From positions 1 through 5,139 of the forward strand of contig JAUMYR010000168.1 of assembly GCA_030528545.1 (NCBI GenBank): 5,139 nucleotides of DNA, given 5' to 3'. A program made the translations under genes and the position numbers. Positions 1 through 5,139 of this stretch are shown here, piece after piece. Below the pieces are notes generated by a model that saw only the letters and a list, made by a program, of their open reading frames with translations, did no database searches and was not told the DNA's origin. The stretch's first letter is position 1, and every line of letters begins with the position of its first letter. The DNA is from Propionibacteriaceae bacterium. GTDB taxonomy: Bacteria; Actinomycetota; Actinomycetes; Propionibacteriales; Propionibacteriaceae.

Positions 1-1320
1 GACGACGAAGACGATGGGCCCGCGGAAGTTGACGATCGCCCGGCCGATCTCCGCGCCGTACTCCAGCTGTAGGTTCCGCATGGACTCCGGCGAGCCATCG
101 AAACCGGACAGATTCGCCAGCACCACCAGCGGCCGGTTGCCCGAGGCCGCGTTGATGGCCCGGGCCACCTTCTTGCTCGACCGCGGGAACAGCGTCCCGG
201 CCGTGTAGGTGTCGGGCCCATCCGTGGGCGGGAACCCTGCCCTGGCGACGGGTCTCGATTCGATCCCGATGAGGCAGACCGAGTGCCCGCCGAGCCTGGC
301 ATCCGTCACCACGGCCGTCTCGGCGTCGGCCATCCCGGCCCACCGCTCCAGGAGCGGCCCGTCAGCGTCCACCACGGCCCGCATCACGCTGCGGATGTCG
401 AAGGGCTTCTTCCGGTCCGGGTTGAGTTCGGAGGAGAAGATCTCCCCGACCGTGCGGAACTCCGACCCCGGCAGGTCGTGCGGCGAGGAGGACACATCGC
501 GTCCCACCGGGTCCGAGGTGGGGGCGCGCCGCACCCCGGCCTCACCGGGCGCGATATAGGTGGCGTCGTAGTGCGCCATCAGCACCTGGAACGCCCCCGG
601 CAGATCCTGGGCCCAATACTGCGCCTGGCCGTTCGGGCCCATCACCCGGTCGTAGCCGCCGATACCGAAGTTGTCCTCCGCCGAGACCCCGCCCGAGTAG
701 TCGAGCGACTGCTTACCCGTCAGCACCATCGCCGAATCCGGAGTCATCACCAGGACACCCCTGGTGTGCATGAGCATCGTCGCCTCAGCCGCCCAGTAGG
801 GCTGAGCCCCGACCGTGATGCCCGCGATGACCATGTTGATCTCGCCCCCGGCCTGGGTGAACTCCACGATGCGTTTCAAGGCGGCGCCGACCCAGTCCAT
901 GTTCTCGGTGCCCGAGGTCATCGACACCCGCGCCCCCGAGCTGAGCGCATACCACTCGAGGGGGACGCCAAGCTCCTCGGCCAGGTCGAGGGCCGCGATG
1001 ACGCGGCGGCACTCCGGCTCCGCGAGCGCCCCGAGCCCCTTCGTCGGGTCACCCGCGAGCACGATCCGGGTCACCCCCTCGGGATGTAGCCGCGTGGGTG
1101 TGCACACCCGGGCGCAGATGATGCCCGCGGTGTTGCGTCCCGGCGGCCGGTCGGCCTCTACCAGGCGGTCCCCGTCGAGGTCCAGCTCCGTCACGCTCCC
1201 GCCGTCGCCAGCCAGGGTCCCGGCCAGTTCGTAAGGGTAGACCAGGCCGCGGCCGCGGGCCCGCAGCACCTTCGCCTGGTAGTCGTCGATGGGCCGCAGC
1301 GGTTCACTGCTGGGCCCACG
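1..1320 (-). other. Carboxyltransferase domain, partial (residues 1227-1666)
   Basis: Transfers the carboxyl group from biotin to acyl-CoA. It has two crotonase-like halves. N half: LRPIDDYQAKVLRARGRGLVYPYE (start 1234), GRNTAGI (1287-1293), LSSGARVSM (1352-1360), GITVGAQPYW (1393-1402) and VLTGKQSL (1425-1432). C half: FDIRSVM (1533-1539), ARLGGHSVCLIGIESRPV (1567-1584), SSKKVARAIN (1607-1616) and LANLSGFDGSPESMRN (1627-1642). These follow the yeast ACC transferase in order. Arg1357 and Arg1582 align with the two arginines (1731 and 1954 in yeast) reported as important for catalysis. There is no four-cysteine zinc ribbon as in bacterial AccD. The window ends inside the C half at FRGPIVFVV. 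Confidence 0.93.
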
Positions 1321-4300
1321 CACCTCGACGCCGACCTCCCCGGACAGCAGCCGGTGGAACCGGACGACCAGTTCCTGGGGCTGGGCGTCGACGATGAAGG
1401 TGCCGTGCACCACCACCTCCTCAAGGCCGGTGGAATCGGTCAGGGGCGTGATCCGGTGCTGCAAGTGCTGGGCCTCGCGCGGATCCAGGTCGAGGACCGG
1501 CCACACGTGCACCCAGACGTGGTTGAGGTTGAGGCTCCCGTTGGGTTTCCGGGACCGGCGGATCGACTCCAGGCAGTGCTCGATCGCCCGCTCGACGTAG
1601 GGGACGGCGACGAGCCGCCCGCCCTCGCGGACGATGGACTCCTGCCTCACCTGCGCCATCGCGATCAGCCGGTGATCCGACGGATTGGATTTCGCGCGAG
1701 CCGAGATCAGCAGCACGTCGTCGGGGGAGGGGAGCCGTTCGAGGTCGAACTCGCTCAGCCGCCACAGGTCGAGGCGGCGGGCGACCATCGGGTGGTGGTC
1801 GCGCAGCACCTTGTCTTCGGCGAAGCCTTTGCCGCTGCGGAGGGTCAGGTAGGTGATGCTGCCGCCCGGGCCGCAGAGCGCCACCACCACGCGCCGGACG
1901 GTCGCCGGGAGCCACGCCCCGAGCTCGGAGCCCAGCTCGGGTTCGTCGCCGTCGTGAGCCAGGTACAGCTCGACCACCGTCCCGCCGCCGGGGTTGTCGA
2001 CGCGTTCCGTGACGAGGGCGGCGATGGGGCCGTCCGGGCCCAGTTCGCCGGTGGACCCGGTGGTCGAGATGAGCTGAGAGCGGCGGCCGCTGACGGTGTA
2101 CTCGCCGGTCAGGACGGTACGCCCACCGGCCTGTTCGACGCGCGCGTCGAGGCCGAAGGGCCCGTAGTGCTTGCGGGCGAGGACCTCCAGCATCGGTTCC
2201 GGTCCCCGCAGCCCGTCGGCCAGCCGCTGGGCCAGGGTGACGTCGTTCTTCTCGGGCACGGCGACGAGGCGGGCGATGCCGTCGGCGTATCCGGGACAGT
2301 CAGGGTCGGCGGCGAGCCTGGCGACCTCGGCGCGCATATCGGCCCAGATCCGGGCCCGTTCGGCCAGCACCGGCGGCTCGTCGAACCACCGGAACCGCAC
2401 CGAACGGGCCAGGTCGGCCAGGACGGCGTGGCGCAACTGGGTGGCCTGCTTGAGGCGCTCCAGCTGTGCCCGGGTGCGGTAGGCGTGTTCGCCGTCGGGG
2501 GCCGGTTCGGTCAGCCAGCGTTCCAGCACTCCAAGGACTAGGCCGAGCGTGTCACGGCTGTTCTGCTGGGCCAGGAAGACGCGGAAGACAGCGTCCTCCA
2601 GCTGGGGGCTGCGGTCCAGGGCCGCGATGCCGTAGTGCCCCAGCGCCCGGGTCAGACGGTCGACGAAGGTGGCCGGGAGGCTGGCCCGGTCGGCGTCCAG
2701 CGTGGTGAGGAAGCTGTGCAGGTACTCGCGGTCGGAGTGGATGCGCAACTCGGTGCGGGTCTGCTCGCCCGCGGGACGGTTGCGGCCCAGCTCGGCGATG
2801 TCGGAGAAGACGGCCAGCAGGTCGCATTCGCCGCCCAGTACGTCCCCGCCCGCCGCGACGTAGGTGTCCCGCGCGGCGAGGTAGCGGTCGAGCAGGCCGG
2901 GACCGGCGTCGAAACCGAGGACGGCGCCGCTGAGGTCTGCGAGGGCCTCTCGCCAGGCGGTCGCGGCATCGAGGTCGCGCAGGGCGGGCAGGTCAAGGCT
3001 CGTCGCGGCGGTCTCGTCGTGGGTCTCGCCGACAGGCTCAAGCCGTAGCAGCGGAGCCAGCCCCTCCACCTGCGTGCCGGGTTTGACGAGCACCTCGCGG
3101 ATGCGCGCCGCGAACGGGGCGACCAGAGAGGTCTCCATCTTCATGGACTCCAGCACCACGACGGCCTCGCCCGCGGCCACCTCGTCCCCGACGGCGACGG
3201 GGGTGGCGACCACCAGCGCCGGGGCGGGGCTGCGGACCACGCCGCCCTCGTCGCGGGAGATGCGGTGGGCCACGCCGTCGACCTCGACCAGATGGATCGG
3301 ACCGTGAGTGGCGACGAGCAGCCGGTGGCGGTCCCCCTCCACCGTGATCCGCGAGTGCAACCTGTCAAGCTGTTCCACCCCGACGCGGACCTGGCGGGCG
3401 CCGTTGCCGACCCGGAACTCCTGCCAGCCGATGCGGGAGACGGTGAGCTGGTGGACGCAGCCGCGCAGCTTGAGGTCGATGGTGGCGCTCGGGTCGTGGG
3501 CTGCCTGGGGACGCCCGCCGCGCGCGGTCTCCAGAAGCCGCACGACTTGCTGGCGCTCGGTCTCCCGGTAGGCCTCGATGGCGGCGGCGACCAGCGCGAC
3601 CTCGCTGTGTGTGTCCGCGACCAGACCCCCGGCGGCGCGGGTGCGGTCGATCCATGAGGTATCGGCCCAGGCGACCCCCGGCGAGCCGGTGATCTCCGGC
3701 CGGTCGAGGAGGTCCAGGACGAAGGACTTATTCGTCGCTCCGCCAGCGATCACGACGGTGGTGTCGGTGAGGGCGCGGCGCAGCCGGGCGAGGGCCTCCT
3801 CACGGGTGCGGCCGTGGGCGATGACCTTGGCGATCATGGAATCGAAGTCGGCAGGGATCTCGTCCCCCTCGGCCACGCCGGTGTCGATGCGCACGCCGGG
3901 CCCGCAGCCGAAGGAGAGGTGCTCGATGCGGCCGGGGGCGGGGGCGAAGTCGCGGTCGGGATCCTCGGCGTTGAGGCGGGCCTCGACGGCGTGGCCGGAC
4001 TCGGTGGGGCGCTCGCCGAGCGGCTCTCCCGCCGCGACCCGGATCTGGGCCTTGACGAGGTCGAAGCCGCAGGTGACCTCTGTGATGGGGTGTTCCACCT
4101 GGAGGCGGGTGTTGACCTCAAGGAAGGCGAAGCTCTGTTCGTCGGGCTGATAGAGGAACTCGACGGTGCCCGCGCCGCGGTAGCCGACGGCCACCGCGAG
4201 CCTCTCGGCGGCGGCCCGCAGCCCGGCGCTCTGCTCGGCGGTCAGCAGCGGGGAGGCCGACTCTTCGATGACCTTCTGGTTGCGGCGCTGGACGGAGCAG

Positions 4301-4998
4301 TCCCGCACGCCGATCGCCCACGCGGTGGTGCCGTCGGCGATGAGCTGCACCTCGACGTGGCGGGCGCCGGTGACGAGCTTTTCCAGGAAGACGGTGCCCG
4401 ACCCGAAGGCCCGCTCGGCCTCCTCGCGGGTGCGCTGGTAGGCGTCGGCCAGGGCGTCCGGGGAGTCGACCCGGCGGATGCCGCGTCCGCCTCCGCCAGC
4501 GGTGGCCTTGAGCATGAGGGGGTAGCCGATGCGCTCCGCGGCGGCTAGGGCGTCCTCCAGCGTGTCGAGGCCACCGCCAGACCAGGGAGCGACGGGAACC
4601 CCGACCTCCTCGGCTAGCAGTTTGGAGCCGATCTTGTCGCCGAGGCGTCTCATGGCCTCGGGCGAAGGACCGATGAAGGTGATGCCGAGCTGGCCGACAC
4701 GCTCGGCGAAGTCGGCGTCCTCGGCGACGAAGCCCCAGCCCACCCAGACCGCGTCGGCGCGGACCTCGGTCAGGGCGCGGGCGAGGAGATCGTGGTCGAT
4801 ATAGGGACGCGACGATGCCGGGCCGAGCGTATAAGCTTCGTCGGCCTCACGGGCGAACATCGCGGTGCGCTCGGAGTCGGTGTGCAGGGCGATCGTGGTG
4901 ATGGGGTCGCTCGCGGACTCGGCGTTGAGATCGCGCACTGCGTGGATCAGGCGCATGGCAGCCTCTCCACGGTTGACGATGGCGATGCGTCGGAACAA
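1..4998 (-). CDS. Single-chain eukaryotic-type acetyl/acyl-CoA carboxylase (BC-BCCP-central-CT), 3' end cut by window
   Basis: Cytoplasmic biotin enzyme that probably makes malonyl-CoA from acetyl-CoA, bicarbonate and ATP. All 1666 visible codons are open. Domain order: biotin carboxylase (about 4-452), connecting segment (453-586), biotin carrier (587-655, ESMKMET with Lys620), central region (656-1226), carboxyltransferase (1227 to the cut at 1666). The start is TTG at 4998: AGGAGG lies five bases upstream, an in-frame TAG at 5008-5010 blocks any earlier start, and the next ATG (codon 15) lies inside the conserved NRGEAAMR motif. Relatives of this architecture would suggest a full length near 1800 residues, so roughly 150-200 are missing. 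Long-chain acyl-CoA carboxylases near 1100 residues lack the large central region, and pyruvate carboxylase has a different transferase. Family and architecture are near certain; acetyl rather than propionyl specificity is inferred. No neighbouring gene is visible. Confidence 0.95.
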   Translation of the reverse strand, partial: MFRRIAIVNRGEAAMRLIHAVRDLNAESASDPITTIALHTDSERTAMFAREADEAYTLGPASSRPYIDHDLLARALTEVRADAVWVGWGFVAEDADFAERVGQLGITFIGPSPEAMRRLGDKIGSKLLAEEVGVPVAPWSGGGLDTLEDALAAAERIGYPLMLKATAGGGGRGIRRVDSPDALADAYQRTREEAERAFGSGTVFLEKLVTGARHVEVQLIADGTTAWAIGVRDCSVQRRNQKVIEESASPLLTAEQSAGLRAAAERLAVAVGYRGAGTVEFLYQPDEQSFAFLEVNTRLQVEHPITEVTCGFDLVKAQIRVAAGEPLGERPTESGHAVEARLNAEDPDRDFAPAPGRIEHLSFGCGPGVRIDTGVAEGDEIPADFDSMIAKVIAHGRTREEALARLRRALTDTTVVIAGGATNKSFVLDLLDRPEITGSPGVAWADTSWIDRTRAAGGLVADTHSEVALVAAAIEAYRETERQQVVRLLETARGGRPQAAHDPSATIDLKLRGCVHQLTVSRIGWQEFRVGNGARQVRVGVEQLDRLHSRITVEGDRHRLLVATHGPIHLVEVDGVAHRISRDEGGVVRSPAPALVVATPVAVGDEVAAGEAVVVLESMKMETSLVAPFAARIREVLVKPGTQVEGLAPLLRLEPVGETHDETAATSLDLPALRDLDAATAWREALADLSGAVLGFDAGPGLLDRYLAARDTYVAAGGDVLGGECDLLAVFSDIAELGRNRPAGEQTRTELRIHSDREYLHSFLTTLDADRASLPATFVDRLTRALGHYGIAALDRSPQLEDAVFRVFLAQQNSRDTLGLVLGVLERWLTEPAPDGEHAYRTRAQLERLKQATQLRHAVLADLARSVRFRWFDEPPVLAERARIWADMRAEVARLAADPDCPGYADGIARLVAVPEKNDVTLAQRLADGLRGPEPMLEVLARKHYGPFGLDARVEQAGGRTVLTGEYTVSGRRSQLISTTGSTGELGPDGPIAALVTERVDNPGGGTVVELYLAHDGDEPELGSELGAWLPATVRRVVVALCGPGGSITYLTLRSGKGFAEDKVLRDHHPMVARRLDLWRLSEFDLERLPSPDDVLLISARAKSNPSDHRLIAMAQVRQESIVREGGRLVAVPYVERAIEHCLESIRRSRKPNGSLNLNHVWVHVWPVLDLDPREAQHLQHRITPLTDSTGLEEVVVHGTFIVDAQPQELVVRFHRLLSGEVGVEVRGPSSEPLRPIDDYQAKVLRARGRGLVYPYELAGTLAGDGGSVTELDLDGDRLVEADRPPGRNTAGIICARVCTPTRLHPEGVTRIVLAGDPTKGLGALAEPECRRVIAALDLAEELGVPLEWYALSSGARVSMTSGTENMDWVGAALKRIVEFTQAGGEINMVIAGITVGAQPYWAAEATMLMHTRGVLVMTPDSAMVLTGKQSLDYSGGVSAEDNFGIGGYDRVMGPNGQAQYWAQDLPGAFQVLMAHYDATYIAPGEAGVRRAPTSDPVGRDVSSSPHDLPGSEFRTVGEIFSSELNPDRKKPFDIRSVMRAVVDADGPLLERWAGMADAETAVVTDARLGGHSVCLIGIESRPVARAGFPPTDGPDTYTAGTLFPRSSKKVARAINAASGNRPLVVLANLSGFDGSPESMRNLQLEYGAEIGRAIVNFRGPIVFVV
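1321..3033 (-). other. ACC central region (residues about 656-1226), C-terminal part eukaryote-like
   Basis: About 570 residues without catalytic motifs separate the carrier from the transferase. The first part (656-1060) is rich in Leu, Ala, Arg and Glu and looks largely helical; I recognise no motif there. The last part can be matched by eye to the central domain of animal ACC: WRLSEFDLERLPSPDDVLL (1079-1097) against a motif of the RMRNFDL type, YVERAIEHCLESI (1134-1146) against a helix before the strand, and LNHVWVHVWPVLDLDP (1158-1173) against HIFLNFVPTVIMDP. In eukaryotic enzymes this region is non-catalytic and positions the dimer. A shorter bacterial version of the same scaffold is inferred here. 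Confidence 0.7.
3034..3240 (-). other. Biotin carboxyl carrier domain with biotinylated Lys620
   Basis: The ESMKMET motif (617-623) is the biotinylation site, with Lys620 encoded at 3139-3141; it should be modified by the cell's biotin protein ligase (BirA type). About 30 residues before it is RSPAPALV (589-596), the usual entry strand, and about 30 after it is KPGTQVEG (640-647), which gives the expected near-symmetric flattened beta-barrel of roughly 70 residues. MKM flanked by Glu and Thr resembles bacterial acyl-CoA carboxylase alpha subunits, whereas eukaryotic enzymes usually have EVMKM. The domain carries carboxybiotin between the two active sites of the same polypeptide. Confidence 0.95.
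3241..3642 (-). other. Connecting segment between biotin carboxylase and biotin carrier (residues about 453-586)
   Basis: About 134 residues join the first catalytic domain to the carrier domain. The first part looks helical and charged (AAIEAYRETERQQ, about 532-520 counted back from the carrier). The second part alternates hydrophobic and polar residues, as in a beta-barrel: a stretch with DLKLRG, VEGDRHRLLV and VEVDGVAHRIS. Its place and beta-rich character match the BT-type domain that holds the biotin carboxylase and carboxyltransferase parts together in related carboxylases. That assignment is by position and composition only; I see no diagnostic motif. Confidence 0.6.
3643..4989 (-). 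other. Biotin carboxylase domain (residues about 4-452)
   Basis: This ATP-grasp domain carboxylates biotin using ATP and bicarbonate. Visible in order: the N-terminal IVNRGEAAMR motif (7-16), GDKIGSK with Lys122, Lys164 followed by the glycine-rich ATP loop AGGGGRGI (167-174), RHVEVQL (213-219), RDCSVQRRNQK (232-242), GAGTVEF with Glu280, NTRLQVEHPITE (296-307), and GHAVEARLNAED with Arg341. By memory alignment to E. coli AccC these match Lys116, Lys159, His209, Lys238, Glu276, Glu288 (Glu294 here), Arg292 (Arg298), Glu296 (Glu302) and Arg338, so the catalytic set looks complete. One difference is Asn240 where AccC has His236. The domain ends near AWADTSWIDR (443-452). Confidence 0.95.
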
Positions 4999-5003
4999 CG
5001 GGG

Positions 5004-5009
5004 CCTCCT
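5004..5009 (-). promoter_or_regulatory. Ribosome binding site AGGAGG fixing the TTG start
   Basis: A consensus AGGAGG lies five bases before the TTG at 4998-4996. The first two bases are shared with an in-frame TAG stop at 5010-5008. The stop rules out any start further upstream in this frame, so the site and the stop together make TTG the only good start. Confidence 0.88.
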
Positions 5010-5013
5010 ATCC

Positions 5014-5034
5014 AGTGTCGGTCACACTCTGACA
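5014..5034. repeat. Overlapping short inverted repeats next to the ribosome site
   Basis: Two interleaved pairs are present: AGTGT (5014-5018) with ACACT (5024-5028), and GTCA (5021-5024) with TGAC (5030-5033), each with a five-base spacer. TGTC (5016-5019) and GACA (5031-5034) form a third pair around them. They end five bases before AGGAGG and could be a protein site on DNA or small alternative hairpins in the leader RNA. Confidence 0.3.
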
Positions 5035-5077
5035 GCCCGGAGGCGAAGACGGAACCCCTCCGCTTCCGACCGTGGGA

Positions 5078-5107
5078 AACACACCGCAGAATCGGCCCCG
5101 ATTTCAA
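5078..5107 (-). promoter_or_regulatory. Candidate sigma-70-type promoter for the carboxylase gene
   Basis: On the minus strand TTGAAA (5107-5102) resembles a -35 element, and TGTGTT (5083-5078) lies 18 bases downstream as a weak -10. Transcription would begin near 5071 and give a leader of about 70 bases. The palindrome AATCGG-GG-CCGATT sits in the spacer between the two boxes. The -10 match is poor, which is common in high-GC bacteria, so this is only a candidate. Confidence 0.25.
5090..5103. repeat. Perfect inverted repeat AATCGG-N2-CCGATT, possible operator
   Basis: Six-base arms at 5090-5095 and 5098-5103 are separated by two bases. It lies upstream of the gene inside the spacer of the candidate promoter, a place where a dimeric repressor could act. 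A second, overlapping inverted pair, GATTTC (5100-5105) and GAAATC (5117-5122), lies next to it. Symmetry is seen directly; operator function is inferred. Confidence 0.4.
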
Positions 5108-5122
5108 GGATCGGCCGAAATC

Positions 5123-5139
5123 TTGTGAAGATCCCACAA
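5123..5139. repeat. Inverted repeat TTGTG-N7-CACAA at the window edge
   Basis: Five-base arms at 5123-5127 and 5135-5139 flank a seven-base spacer. The right arm ends exactly at the window edge, so its true extent is unknown. It could be an operator for this gene or for a gene further upstream. Confidence 0.25.

Noticed and set aside
1421..1915. 164-codon minus-strand frame inside the central region
   Set aside because: Out of frame with the carboxylase, composed mainly of Arg, Pro, Ala and Gly, and fully inside a continuous coding frame.
283..4548. Long open frames on the plus strand (283-1089, 1354-2541, 3265-3657, 3814-4548)
   Set aside because: All lie exactly codon on codon opposite the carboxylase frame. 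They stay open because the gene has no TTA and very few CTA or TCA codons (six CTA and one TCA by my reading), and their ends coincide with those codons. The translations show no known domain.
1..4998. Pyruvate carboxylase or a bacterial long-chain acyl-CoA carboxylase
   Set aside because: The transferase follows the acetyl-CoA carboxylase crotonase type and comes after the carrier, unlike pyruvate carboxylase. The 570-residue central region is too large for the roughly 1100-residue long-chain enzyme.
5007..5035. Alternative promoter CTGTCA (5035-5030) with GATAGG (5012-5007) at 17-base spacing
   Set aside because: The -10 box would overlap the ribosome site and transcription would start almost at the TTG, losing a consensus AGGAGG that is clearly meant to be transcribed.
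4847..5137. 96-codon GTG-start frame on the minus strand covering the leader and the start of the gene
   Set aside because: It overlaps the conserved biotin carboxylase start in another frame, is rich in Arg and His from GC bias, and has no recognisable domain or ribosome site.

Overview
The window is dominated by one very large gene on the minus strand. It starts at a TTG codon at 4998 and stays open, without a stop or frameshift, to base 1, where the window cuts it: 1666 codons are visible. I read every codon in this frame. It encodes a single-chain, biotin-dependent acyl-CoA carboxylase with the eukaryotic acetyl-CoA carboxylase layout: biotin carboxylase, a connecting segment, biotin carrier domain (biotinyl Lys620), a central region of about 570 residues, then a two-part carboxyltransferase. 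Only the last part of the carboxyltransferase is missing.

The DNA is strongly GC-rich with G or C in most third codon positions, no TTA codon, a TTG start and a strong AGGAGG ribosome site. This points to a high-GC Gram-positive bacterium (Actinomycetota), where multidomain carboxylases of this kind occur. I cannot name the genus. Most bacteria split this activity over separate AccA, AccB, AccC and AccD proteins, so the fused protein is the notable feature of the window.

Layout, in gene order (right to left): 5139-4999 is a non-coding leader with several short inverted repeats, a weak candidate promoter and the ribosome site; 4989-3643 biotin carboxylase; 3642-3241 connecting segment; 3240-3034 biotin carrier; 3033-1321 central region, whose C-terminal third resembles the eukaryotic central domain by eye; 1320-1 carboxyltransferase.

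The parts form one catalytic cycle. The first domain uses ATP and bicarbonate to carboxylate the biotin on Lys620. The carrier domain swings to the carboxyltransferase, which moves the carboxyl group to an acyl-CoA. Acetyl-CoA to malonyl-CoA, the committed step of fatty acid synthesis, is the likeliest reaction, but propionyl-CoA cannot be excluded. No RNA gene, mobile element or CRISPR array was seen. The plus strand carries only open frames that mirror the large gene.
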